NCBI GenBank assembly: GCA_009701115.1
Contig: WLKR01000034.1
Location: 1 to 8,600 of the forward strand
Length of the DNA stretch: 8,600 nt
DNA from: Actinomycetota bacterium
Lineage (GTDB): Bacteria > Actinomycetota > Acidimicrobiia > Acidimicrobiales > RAAP-2
Direction of reading: 5' to 3'
Shown in pieces: positions 1-6,478 of this stretch. Numbering within the stretch: position 1 is the stretch's first letter; each line of letters starts with the position of its first letter. A model generated the notes under the pieces. It searched no databases and was not told the origin of the DNA. It worked only from the letters and a program-made list of their open reading frames with translations. Position numbers and translations under genes: made by a program.

Positions 1-500
1 AAGCGATCACGATTGCGGTTACGGCGGTTGCGGTTGCTATTGCCGTTGCTGTTTGAGTTGCCGTTGGCATTTCGACCATTGCGGTCGAAGTCCCGGGGCT
101 CACGTGGTTCGCGAGGTTCACGGGGCTCACGCTGTTCGCGGGGGCCTCGGTCATTACGGCCCTGAGGACCACCCTGGCGGCGCTCGCCCGATTCGGTCGG
201 TGCTGACTCGCCAGCGGGGGCCGACTCGCCTTCGGATGACTCCCGAGGGGCCACGGTGGGAATCGATAGTGAAGATTCGAATTCCTCAGCCGACATCGCC
301 ACGGCGCGACGGATGCGAGGACGGGGGCTCTCTGCGGCGTCGGACTTGTCGGGGGCGGAGCCGCCGGCAATCAACTCGATGAGGTGATCCTTGGAAGCAC
401 GACCGGAAGTCTTGATCCCGGCCGCCTTAGCGATCTCGAGGAGCTCAGTCTTTTCCTTGCCCTCAAGTGCATTGCGATTTTGGTTGGGCTTGTCAGCCAT
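1..500 (-). CDS. rho: Transcription termination factor Rho, N-terminal part (cut by the window edge)
   Basis: Rho is the hexameric RNA-dependent ATPase and helicase that ends transcription in the cytoplasm. Only the first 166 codons are visible; the RNA-binding and ATPase domains lie beyond base 1. Residues about 16-45 form a Rho_N (SAP-like) helical domain, with ELLEIAKAAGIK, then a basic turn, then DHLIELI. After it comes a long low-complexity region: acidic/Ser/Pro stretches (about 70-115), four REP tripeptides (about 124-135), and an Asn/Arg/Gly/Ser tract with 11 Asn in residues 141-163. Such a polar insertion before the RNA-binding domain is known in actinobacterial Rho proteins. The ATG start at 498-500 is supported by a strong GGAGGAAGG ribosome binding site a few bases upstream. 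The position after thrC matches the conserved actinobacterial order. The assignment rests on the N-terminal domain, the low-complexity region and synteny, because the catalytic core is not seen. Confidence 0.88.
   Translation of the reverse strand, partial: MADKPNQNRNALEGKEKTELLEIAKAAGIKTSGRASKDHLIELIAGGSAPDKSDAAESPRPRIRRAVAMSAEEFESSLSIPTVAPRESSEGESAPAGESAPTESGERRQGGPQGRNDRGPREQREPREPREPREPRDFDRNGRNANGNSNSNGNSNRNRRNRNRDR
96..131 (-). repeat. Four tandem 9-nt repeats encoding REP in Rho
   Basis: On the minus strand, four in-frame 9-base units each encode Arg-Glu-Pro, with synonymous differences between units (CGT/CGC for Arg, GAG/GAA for Glu, CCC/CCT/CCA for Pro). The variation suggests the peptide pattern is kept by selection rather than being a recent slippage product. 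The repeats sit inside the disordered insertion of Rho. Confidence 0.8.
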
Positions 501-516
501 TGGTTCCTTCCTCCAA

Positions 517-544
517 GCGAATACACGAAGTAATTGGTATTCGC
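517..544 (-). promoter_or_regulatory. Inverted repeat (hairpin) in the rho leader next to the ribosome binding site
   Basis: The arms are GCGAATAC (517-524) and GTATTCGC (537-544), a perfect 8-bp inverted repeat with a 12-nt loop. On the minus strand the second arm ends only 2-3 bases before the GGAGGAAGG ribosome binding site of rho. If transcribed, the stem would border the ribosome landing site. A second small hairpin (GCAG 543-546 with CTGC 552-555) abuts it. The pattern is seen directly; a role in rho expression is inference. Confidence 0.4.
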
Positions 545-689
545 AGAGTTACTGCAGAAGATTGTCGTCATTGGAGAGTTCCCACACCAGGCGCTAAGCC
601 GGTTGTGGACGACATCGCCATCGTAGCGTACGGGCGCTCTACCTCCACACCAGGTCCAGACGGGAGGTTTTAGCCCCTAGATGGGACCG

Positions 690-1730
690 CTACTTCGAGA
701 GGTGGGTGAGCAGCGACTCCAGCGAGGCGTCGAGCACGATGGGGGCCGACGCCGAGTTAACGGCCGTGTCGGGATCCTTCAGACCATTACCCGTCAGGAC
801 GCAGACGACCTTGGAGTTGGCTGGGACACCGAACTTAATTAGTCCAGCAATGGTGGCGGCCGAAGCGGGCTCGCAAAAGACGCCTTCGGTCTTGGCCAAC
901 CAGGCCCAGGCACTCAAAATCTCTTCGTCGGTCACGGCGCGAATGGCGCCGTGGGACTCATCAACGGCCAAGAGGGCCGGGGCCCACGAGGCGGGGTTGC
1001 CGATTCGAATGGCGGTCGCAATGGTTTCGGGATCGTCGACGCGGTGTCCGAGCACGATGGGTGCCGAGCCCGCCGCCTGGAAGCCCCACATCTTGGGCAG
1101 CTTGGTGGCCTTGCCGGCCGTGTGATACTGCGTGAAGCCTCGCCAGTAGGCCGTGATGTTGCCGGCATTGCCGACGGGAATGGCGAGAATGTCCGGCGCT
1201 TCACCGAGGGCGTCAACGAGTTCGAAGGCACCGGTCTTTTGACCTTCGATGCGGTCGGGGTTGATCGAGTTCACGATGGTGATGGGAATGTGCTGAGTGA
1301 GTTCGCGGGCCAGTGACAGAGCGCGGTCGAAGTTGCCGCGGATCTGGACGACTTCGGCGCCGTACATGATGGCCTGAGCCAACTTGCCGAGCGCAATCTT
1401 GCCTTCGGGTACGAGCACGACGCAGGCCATATCGGCCTTGGCGGCGAAGGCGGCGGCGGCGGCCGACGTGTTACCGGTGGAGCCACAGATAACGGTCTTG
1501 GCGCCCGCAGCCTTGGCCTTGCTAATGGCCATGGTCATACCGCGGTCCTTAAAGGAGCCGGTGGGGTTAGCGCCCTCAATCTTCAAGAAGATTTCGGCGC
1601 CTAAGCGTTCGGAGAGGTAGTGAGCGGGGACGAGGGGCGTGTTGCCCTCCATCAAAGTGACCGGTGTGTCAACCCCACGGAGGTCTAACCAGTCTCCGAA
1701 CTCATTCAGCAGACCCTTCCACTGGCTCAT
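690..1730 (-). CDS. thrC: Threonine synthase
   Basis: This PLP enzyme (fold type II) converts O-phospho-L-homoserine to L-threonine and phosphate, the last step of threonine synthesis, in the cytoplasm. The 346-residue protein fits the short bacterial/actinobacterial form. Near residues 29-32 is EGNTPL. The PLP-binding lysine is K61 in GSFKDRGM, the phosphate-contacting STGNTSA is at about 84-90, and the glycine-rich loop PVGNAGN is at about 185-191. VLTGNGLKD near 311-319 closes the cofactor site. The ATG start lies 2 bp after the hom stop codon, and GGTGAGGA at the end of hom can serve as the ribosome binding site, so translation is probably coupled. Its substrate needs homoserine kinase, but no thrB follows: the 189 bp to rho hold no coding sequence I can recognise. 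I see no intrinsic terminator after it. Confidence 0.96.
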   Translation of the reverse strand: MSQWKGLLNEFGDWLDLRGVDTPVTLMEGNTPLVPAHYLSERLGAEIFLKIEGANPTGSFKDRGMTMAISKAKAAGAKTVICGSTGNTSAAAAAFAAKADMACVVLVPEGKIALGKLAQAIMYGAEVVQIRGNFDRALSLARELTQHIPITIVNSINPDRIEGQKTGAFELVDALGEAPDILAIPVGNAGNITAYWRGFTQYHTAGKATKLPKMWGFQAAGSAPIVLGHRVDDPETIATAIRIGNPASWAPALLAVDESHGAIRAVTDEEILSAWAWLAKTEGVFCEPASAATIAGLIKFGVPANSKVVCVLTGNGLKDPDTAVNSASAPIVLDASLESLLTHLSK

Positions 1731-1732
1731 GA

Positions 1733-3028
1733 CTAGTCCTCACCCAAGATTCGAATACACGAGCCGATTGCATCCACCGTCTCAACCTGCTGGAGATCTT
1801 CCAGGGTGGCGGCCATGTCAGACTCCATCGCGAGGTGTGTCACTAACGTCAGGCGAGCCTCGTCGCCGATGCCGCTCTGTTCCAGAAGGCGAATGGAAAC
1901 CCCGTGATCACCAAAGACCTTGGTGACGGCCGCCAAGACGCCGGGACGATCGAGAACGTCCAAGGTCAGATAGAAGGAACTCTGCAGTTCAGACTGCGGG
2001 ACCATCGTGAGATTCGTTTCCACATCAGGGGTGGCTGAACGGCGACCCAACATGCAGTTGCGTCCGCTCTCCAAAATGTCACCCAGTACGGCCGAGGCGG
2101 TTGGATCACCGCCGGCGCCTTGACCCATCATCATGAGTGGACCGGCCTTGGCCCCCTCGACAAAAACGGCGTTGAAGGCGCCGTTGATGGAGGCCAGGGG
2201 GTGAGATTCGGGCAGCATCGCGGGATGAACGCGCATCGAGATGCCGTACTCCCCGACGCGCTCGGCCACACCGACCAGCTTGATAACGAAGTGGTGGCGC
2301 TTGGCGAAGGCCACGTCATCGGCGGTGATCTTCGAAATACCCTCGCGGGCAATGGCGGCGCCTTCGAGCGAAGTGCCGAAACTGAGTGAAGAAAGAATGG
2401 TGACTTTGGCCGCGGCGTCAAAGCCTTCGACATCGGCCGTGGGGTCGGCCTCGGCGTATCCGAGTCGCTGGGCTTCGGCCAACACGTCGCCGTACTGGGC
2501 GCCATCACTGGTCATGGCCGAAAGAATGAAGTTGGTGGTGCCGTTCACGATCCCCATGACCCGTTGGATCTTTTCGCCCACTAACGATGTGCGCAGCGCA
2601 CGCAGGATGGGAATACCACCACCGACGGCCGCTTCAAAAATCAAGTCAACGTTCTTGGCCCGGGCAATCGCTTCGAGCTCCGTGCCCTTGGCGGCAATCA
2701 ACGCCTTGTTGGCGGTGACGACACTCTTGCCTGATTCGAGGGCGGCGCGGACGTAGCGGTAGGCGTCGTCGACGCCACCGGCTAGTTCAACGAGCAGGTC
2801 GACATCATCCCGGGTCGCAACACTGAGGGCGTCAGAAGTAAGGAGTTCGCTGGGTACTCCGGGGTGCGGCTTATTGGTGTCACGCACGGCCACCGCGACC
2901 AAGCGCAAGGGTGCCCCCACGGCCTCAATGAGGGCGGGGAAACGGGATTCGTCGAGCAGCATGGCCACCAACGCGGAGCCCACGTTGCCTGCACCAATGA
3001 CGCCAACGCGCACTACTACCCGTTCCAT
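1733..3028 (-). CDS. hom: Homoserine dehydrogenase with C-terminal ACT domain
   Basis: Hom reduces aspartate semialdehyde to homoserine with NAD(P)H, the branch point toward threonine and methionine. The 431-residue protein begins with a Rossmann domain (VGVIGAGNVG at about 9-17). ANKALIA at 106-112 holds a conserved lysine. The catalytic domain carries EAAVGGGIPI (132-141), VNGTTNFIL (161-169) and the family signature around DVEGFDAAAK, where D204 and K208 match the catalytic Asp and Lys. Residues about 352-428 form an ACT domain (LDVLDRPGVLAAV), the usual site of threonine feedback in this class. The start is less certain than in neighbouring genes. The ATG at 3026-3028 has no clear ribosome binding site, and an in-frame GTG five codons later would still keep the Rossmann strand. 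It lies 49 bp after lysA and 2 bp before thrC. Confidence 0.96.
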   Translation of the reverse strand: MERVVVRVGVIGAGNVGSALVAMLLDESRFPALIEAVGAPLRLVAVAVRDTNKPHPGVPSELLTSDALSVATRDDVDLLVELAGGVDDAYRYVRAALESGKSVVTANKALIAAKGTELEAIARAKNVDLIFEAAVGGGIPILRALRTSLVGEKIQRVMGIVNGTTNFILSAMTSDGAQYGDVLAEAQRLGYAEADPTADVEGFDAAAKVTILSSLSFGTSLEGAAIAREGISKITADDVAFAKRHHFVIKLVGVAERVGEYGISMRVHPAMLPESHPLASINGAFNAVFVEGAKAGPLMMMGQGAGGDPTASAVLGDILESGRNCMLGRRSATPDVETNLTMVPQSELQSSFYLTLDVLDRPGVLAAVTKVFGDHGVSIRLLEQSGIGDEARLTLVTHLAMESDMAATLEDLQQVETVDAIGSCIRILGED

Positions 3029-3077
3029 AGGTAAAGGCTAATTGATGGAGGGCCCCTCAAAATCTCGAAGACGGCAA

Positions 3078-4343
3078 TTAGACCTCGAGGCGCACCAAAT
3101 CATCGAGAGATTCACGGCGTAAGACCAGGCGTGCGGTGCCGTTCGAGACAAAGACGACCGGCGGGCGGGGAACGCGGTTGTAGTTCGAGGCCATTGAGTA
3201 GCCGTATGCCCCGGTGACGGGGGTGACAATCAGATCCCCGGACTCAATCGACTCCGGCAGGGCGGCCGCGTCAATGAGAAAGTCACCTGTTTCACAGTGT
3301 TTACCGACAATTCGAAAGATCCCGTCACGCTCGGCGAGAGGTTTGTTCACCATCACGGCCTCGTAACCCGAGCCGTAGAGCACGGGACGGGGGTTGTCAC
3401 TCATGCCACCGTCCACCGCCAGATAGTTGCGGCCGGCCGCGACTTTGCGTGTCCCGACGGTATAGATAGTCATTCCGGCGCGGGCCACAATCGAACGGCC
3501 TGGTTCCGTTGTGAGTAAATCGATATCCATGCCGGTCTCACGAACGGCATCGCGAACGGCCTTGGCCCACTCGATAATCGTGATGGTGGGCTCGCCGGCC
3601 ACGTAGGCCACACCTAATCCCCCGCCGACGCACAGCTCCCGCACACCGTTGGCCGCGACGAGCGGGGCCAAGACGCGCACCGCTTCACCAAAGGCGGCGA
3701 AGTCGTAGATTTGCGAACCGATGTGCGTGTGCAGACCCACGAAGTTCACGCCTCGAATCGCACGGAGGGCATCGATGGCTCGCTGCGCGTCACCGCTCGC
3801 CAGAGAGAACCCAAACTTGGTGTCCTCCTGACCGGTCTTCACGAACTCGTGCGTGTGCGCCTCAATACCGGGTGTGACGCGGATCATGCAGGCCACGTCA
3901 CCATCGGCCGGCACCATTGAGGCCAAACGCTCGATCTCATCAAAACTGTCCACGACAATGCGTCGCACCCCGGCTTCAATCGCCCGGGCCAACTCCGCCT
4001 CGGACTTGTTGTTGCCGTGGAGAATGATGCGTGACGCCGGCACACCAGCGCGCATCACAATGTCCAGCTCTCCGGCCGTCGCTACATCGATACAGAGGCC
4101 TTCTTCGTGCGCCAGTTTGGCCATGGCGCCACAGAGAAAGGACTTCGAGGCAAAGGCCGTACCGTCGTCGAAATTCTTGGCAGCTTCACGAGCACGATCG
4201 CGAAGGGCCGTCTCGTCGTAGACAAAAACAGGGGTGCCGTAGGTTTCAGCAATCGACCGCAGGGAGACCCCGCCCACGACAATGTCGTCGTCGAGCAGTT
4301 GGGTTCCCTCGGGAAAGAGGTCGAGATGAATGGATTCGGCCAT
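3078..4343 (-). CDS. lysA: Diaminopimelate decarboxylase
   Basis: LysA decarboxylates meso-diaminopimelate to L-lysine with PLP, the last step of lysine synthesis. The 421-residue length is normal. The fold-type III barrel carries the PLP lysine at about K67 (in AFASKSF), ILHGNNKS (about 106-113), HTHIGSQ (about 204-210), the glycine-rich GGGLG (about 239-243) and EPGRS (about 279-283). The C-terminal beta domain supplies the active-site cysteine in KHCETGD (about C349) and the tyrosine of TGAYGYSM. The ATG at 4341-4343 has no ribosome binding site, but a TAGGCT -10-like hexamer sits six bases upstream, so a leaderless mRNA is likely. lysA heads the lysA-hom-thrC run. The argS gene often found before it in actinobacteria is not there; a tRNA-Arg gene lies divergently instead. 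Confidence 0.97.
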   Translation of the reverse strand: MAESIHLDLFPEGTQLLDDDIVVGGVSLRSIAETYGTPVFVYDETALRDRAREAAKNFDDGTAFASKSFLCGAMAKLAHEEGLCIDVATAGELDIVMRAGVPASRIILHGNNKSEAELARAIEAGVRRIVVDSFDEIERLASMVPADGDVACMIRVTPGIEAHTHEFVKTGQEDTKFGFSLASGDAQRAIDALRAIRGVNFVGLHTHIGSQIYDFAAFGEAVRVLAPLVAANGVRELCVGGGLGVAYVAGEPTITIIEWAKAVRDAVRETGMDIDLLTTEPGRSIVARAGMTIYTVGTRKVAAGRNYLAVDGGMSDNPRPVLYGSGYEAVMVNKPLAERDGIFRIVGKHCETGDFLIDAAALPESIESGDLIVTPVTGAYGYSMASNYNRVPRPPVVFVSNGTARLVLRRESLDDLVRLEV

Positions 4344-4349
4344 GGGTCG

Positions 4350-4355
4350 AGCCTA
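4350..4355 (-). promoter_or_regulatory. Candidate -10 element for a leaderless lysA transcript
   Basis: Minus-strand TAGGCT is followed by exactly six bases and then the lysA ATG, which would put the transcription start on the A of the start codon. TAGGCT-like -10 hexamers are common in actinobacteria. There is no purine-rich ribosome binding site, as expected for a leaderless start. I could not find a good -35 at 16-18 bp. Confidence 0.4.
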
Positions 4356-4410
4356 GGAGAGTTGTACTTTCAAATGATGACCAATCGCCAACTACGCTGA
4401 TGTATCCCTA

Positions 4411-4486
4411 GCGGGTGTAGCTCAGGGGATAGAGCACTGGTTTCCGGAACCAGGTGTCGGGGGTTCGAATCCCTCCACCCGCACCA
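4411..4486 (+). tRNA. tRNA-Arg (anticodon CCG), with encoded CCA
   Basis: The full cloverleaf can be drawn. The acceptor stem GCGGGTG pairs perfectly with CACCCGC. The D arm is GCTC/GAGC with an 8-nt loop. The anticodon arm CTGGT/ACCAG encloses TTCCGGA, giving anticodon CCG at 4444-4446 with G at position 37. The variable loop is five bases, and the T arm GGGGG/CCCTC (one G-U pair) encloses TTCGAAT. The 3' CCA is encoded (4484-4486). It reads arginine codon CGG. It is divergent from lysA across a 67-bp spacer in which I see no convincing -35/-10 pair for the tRNA. No T-rich terminator follows. Confidence 0.97.
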
Positions 4487-4541
4487 TTGGGCCGAGGTGC
4501 CCCGCCGCCTCAATGCCGAAACTGATGGTCGATAGGCGAAG

Positions 4542-4565
4542 TGCCAATTGGCAACTCAGTCGACT
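4542..4565. repeat. Two adjacent palindromes between tRNA-Arg and the antitoxin gene
   Basis: TGCCAATTGGCA (4542-4553) is a perfect 12-bp palindrome, and AGTCGACT (4558-4565) is a perfect 8-bp palindrome four bases further on. They lie between the tRNA 3' end and the antitoxin stop codon. They have no loop, so a DNA-binding site is more plausible than an RNA hairpin. No function can be assigned. Confidence 0.3.
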
Positions 4566-4568
4566 TGA

Positions 4569-4859
4569 TTAGCAAGGTCCAACGGCTCGACCGGCCTCGC
4601 GCATCAAGTTATGAAGGCTCTCTAACTCCAAGACGTCGCCACGCATTGCTTGTTCGGCACCGACACGGTGATCCGAAAGCGCCCGTGGATCCGATAAGAC
4701 ATCCAACGTTGCAATCAGGGAGTCGTAATCGTCAACGCCCAGTAACACTGCAACGCGACGACCTTCATCAGTGATCTCGAATCGCTCGTGCGCTGAATTC
4801 GCTGTATTAACCAGCGCAGAAAACCGTGCTCGGGCTTCTGTAATAGACAAAGTGCTCAC
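4569..4859 (-). CDS. Phd/YefM-family antitoxin-like protein, no adjacent toxin
   Basis: This protein of about 96 residues resembles Phd/YefM antitoxins, which are small DNA-binding proteins that neutralise a RelE-, Doc- or VapC-type toxin and repress their own operon. The N-terminal half fits the family: SITEARARFSALVNTA, then RFEITDEGRRVAVLLGVDDYDSL, where the strand-helix layout and the G-R-x-VAVL segment are typical. The C-terminal part, normally the toxin-binding tail, is charged and ends in GPC. The GTG start at 4857-4859 is chosen because the family fold begins immediately after it. The upstream in-frame TTG lies inside a terminator hairpin. Toxin genes usually follow the antitoxin closely, but only 82 bp separate this stop from the tRNA. 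It may therefore be an orphan regulator, the remnant of a lost pair, or partner of a distant toxin. Sampled GC (about 48-52%) is below that of the housekeeping genes. Confidence 0.75.
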   Translation of the reverse strand: MSTLSITEARARFSALVNTANSAHERFEITDEGRRVAVLLGVDDYDSLIATLDVLSDPRALSDHRVGAEQAMRGDVLELESLHNLMREAGRAVGPC

Positions 4860-4866
4860 AAAGAGA

Positions 4867-4873
4867 ATTATTA
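4867..4873 (-). promoter_or_regulatory. Candidate -10 element for a leaderless antitoxin transcript
   Basis: Minus-strand TAATAAT contains AATAAT, a 5/6 match to TATAAT. Its spacing places the transcription start at or one base before the GTG at 4859. No ribosome binding site precedes that GTG, so the two observations agree. No recognisable -35 lies at the usual distance. Confidence 0.4.
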
Positions 4874-4926
4874 CCGCGATTTCAGAAACATGCTGCGTCC
4901 CTGTGTGCTTCACTCCCCAGAATTGC

Positions 4927-4960
4927 AAAACGCCCGGGCACCGAAGTGCCCGGGCGTTTT
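4927..4960 (-). terminator. Strong intrinsic terminator downstream of the permease gene
   Basis: A perfect 15-bp inverted repeat (4927-4941 with 4946-4960) has a GC-rich core CGCCCGGGCAC and a 4-nt loop. On the minus strand the loop reads C-UUCG-G, the very stable tetraloop, and the stem ends in TTTT. It begins 12 bases after the permease stop codon, so it most likely ends that transcript and insulates the antitoxin gene. The A/T ends are symmetric, so it could also act on plus-strand transcription. Confidence 0.92.
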
Positions 4961-4972
4961 TAAATGCAGTAC

Positions 4973-6379
4973 TTACTGCTGAGCCTCTACTGCAGCCTGG
5001 CTCGCACGCTCGTGGCGCGCGCCGACTGGGAAGAGCAGGTAGTAAATAACGAAAGCCAATACGAAGCCGACGGCAAAGCCGATGTCACCGATGTGTGGGT
5101 GCGTCTTGACGTATGCGCCGGTGTACCAAACCTGGTTAGAGAAGTAGTACATCGAAACCGAAACACTGACAACGAAGGCCAGTGGTCCGGCGAAGTTCTC
5201 ACGGCTCACGAAGAGCAAGTGCTTCACGGAACGACCGCGGCGGATCAACTTGTCGGCGGCAATAACGCCAAGCCATGGCCCAATCCAGTACGACATCAAG
5301 AGGAGGAAGTTCTCCAAGTTAGTCGCAGTGTTGGGCATTGCCCAGTGCGCCAAGGCGAAGCCACCGATACCAAAAACGATGGCGGTGATGGCACGGAGGT
5401 GGTGTGACTTGAGCTTGATACCCATGGCCAAGAACGACATTGAACCCGAGTAGACGTTCAAGACGTTAGCGCAAATGGAACCCATAACGATGCCCAGCAA
5501 CACGAGCTTGCCCAACCAGCCTGGCAGGAAGTTCGTGAAGTCACCGACGGGGTTGCTGTTGGGACCGTAGGAGTGCATTCCGGCGTTCACTGCGGCGATA
5601 CCGACGATTTCAAGAATCGTAGGAGCTACAAGAAGACCGAGAGCGGCGTACCGACCTGCAGCCTTGGTGTCGGTGTTCGACGGCATGTAACGGCTGTAGT
5701 CCGAGGAAAAGGGGTTCCAACCAGCCGAGTAACCGTAAACGGCACCGACGTAGAGGAAGAACGCTCCCGGTTTGCCCCAGGTTTCAGGAGCTGCAACGGA
5801 AGGCTGGGTGAAGACGATGATCGCCGCAATACCAAACACAACGATGAGGTACGGCATGAGGTACTTTTCGACCTTCTGCACCAAGTTGTGTCCGACGAAG
5901 GCAATAGCCACCTGAACGATTGCAACAATCAAGAGGCAGTCCAACTTGCTCCAGCCAGTCAACGTCGCGAGCGCTAATGCACCCGATACGGAGTTCACTG
6001 CGAACCAACCGATTCCAGCCGCACCGGCGTTGGCGATGGAAGGCAAAATATTGCCGACCTTACCGAAGGCCGAACGGCTAATCACCATCTGCGGCACGCC
6101 GTACTTCGGACCATCTTGGGTTAAGAAGTATGAACCCAGGGCGCCCAGAGCGTTACCGAGGATCGCACCCAGGACCGCTTGCATGAAGCTGAGGCCGAAG
6201 AACATTCCAAGGGCACCCACGTAAATCGTGGCGAACTCCAGGTTTGGACTGGTCCATACAGCGAACAGGTTCCACGGCTTGCCGTGGCGGTCCGCTTCAG
6301 GAATTGCTTCTACTCCGCCAGGCTCAACGACAAGAAGCTTCTCGCCGTATTCACCTTCGCGAATTTCAATATCAGACAT
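4973..6379 (-). CDS. NCS1-family cytosine/purine-type permease
   Basis: This 468-residue integral membrane protein belongs to the nucleobase:cation symporter-1 family, which imports cytosine, purines, allantoin, thiamine-type compounds and similar molecules with a proton or sodium ion. About twelve hydrophobic segments run from residue 50 to 452. Family features include WNLFAVWTSPNLEFA (36-50), a Gly/Ala-rich stretch with GIGWFAVNS (122-130), SSDYSRYMP (225-233) and SYWIGPWLGVIAADK (363-377). The layout resembles the Fcy/CodB branch, but the substrate cannot be told from sequence alone. The ATG at 6377-6379 is preferred over an in-frame start 14 codons upstream because GGGGGAA lies about six bases before it. 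The gene is monocistronic: a promoter-like region precedes it and a strong terminator follows. Its GC is lower than its neighbours', which could reflect transfer or simply membrane-protein codon content. Confidence 0.9.
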   Translation of the reverse strand: MSDIEIREGEYGEKLLVVEPGGVEAIPEADRHGKPWNLFAVWTSPNLEFATIYVGALGMFFGLSFMQAVLGAILGNALGALGSYFLTQDGPKYGVPQMVISRSAFGKVGNILPSIANAGAAGIGWFAVNSVSGALALATLTGWSKLDCLLIVAIVQVAIAFVGHNLVQKVEKYLMPYLIVVFGIAAIIVFTQPSVAAPETWGKPGAFFLYVGAVYGYSAGWNPFSSDYSRYMPSNTDTKAAGRYAALGLLVAPTILEIVGIAAVNAGMHSYGPNSNPVGDFTNFLPGWLGKLVLLGIVMGSICANVLNVYSGSMSFLAMGIKLKSHHLRAITAIVFGIGGFALAHWAMPNTATNLENFLLLMSYWIGPWLGVIAADKLIRRGRSVKHLLFVSRENFAGPLAFVVSVSVSMYYFSNQVWYTGAYVKTHPHIGDIGFAVGFVLAFVIYYLLFPVGARHERASQAAVEAQQ

Positions 6380-6400
6380 ATGTTTCCCCCGCAGGTTTCG

Positions 6401-6428
6401 TTGATAAGTCGCAGTTCGCACGTTGCAA
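6401..6428 (-). promoter_or_regulatory. Candidate sigma-70-type promoter for the permease gene
   Basis: Minus-strand TTGCAA (6423-6428) and TATCAA (6401-6406) are separated by 16 bp, and each matches the -35/-10 consensus at four of six positions. A start about seven bases downstream would leave a short leader of about 15-20 nt that still contains the GGGGGAA ribosome binding site. The evidence is positional and moderate. Confidence 0.35.
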
Positions 6429-6445
6429 ACTAGGCACGAAACTAG
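6427..6445. repeat. Direct repeats AAACTAG at the -35 region of the permease
   Basis: AAACTAG occurs at 6427-6433 and 6439-6445, with starts 12 bp apart. The extended copies are AAACTAGGC and AAACTAGCC. The first copy overlaps the candidate -35 hexamer of the permease promoter. This could be a tandem regulator site; no known motif is recognised. Confidence 0.3.
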
Positions 6446-6478
6446 CCACCTGGCGGCAAATTCTTGGGGATTGTCACG

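Noticed and set aside
1..75. CGGTTG-like short repeats that might suggest a CRISPR or satellite array
   Set aside because: They are Asn/Arg codons of Rho read on the other strand; there are no regular spacers and no repeat unit of CRISPR length.
706..4411. Many long open frames on the plus strand and in alternative minus frames opposite thrC, hom and lysA
   Set aside because: They lie antisense to or overlap clear genes, lack ribosome binding sites and have composition expected from GC-rich shadow frames.
4487..4541. Intrinsic terminator after tRNA-Arg (GAGG/CCTC or GGGC/GCCC stems)
   Set aside because: The stems are only four base pairs with long loops and no T-run follows.
4860..4928. N-terminal extension of the antitoxin to the TTG at 4928
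   Set aside because: That start lies inside the permease terminator hairpin, and the extra residues do not belong to the family fold; the GTG at 4859 fits better.
6380..6478. Riboswitch in the permease leader
   Set aside because: The predicted promoter leaves only about 15-20 transcribed leader bases, and I recognise no purine, preQ1 or other riboswitch core.
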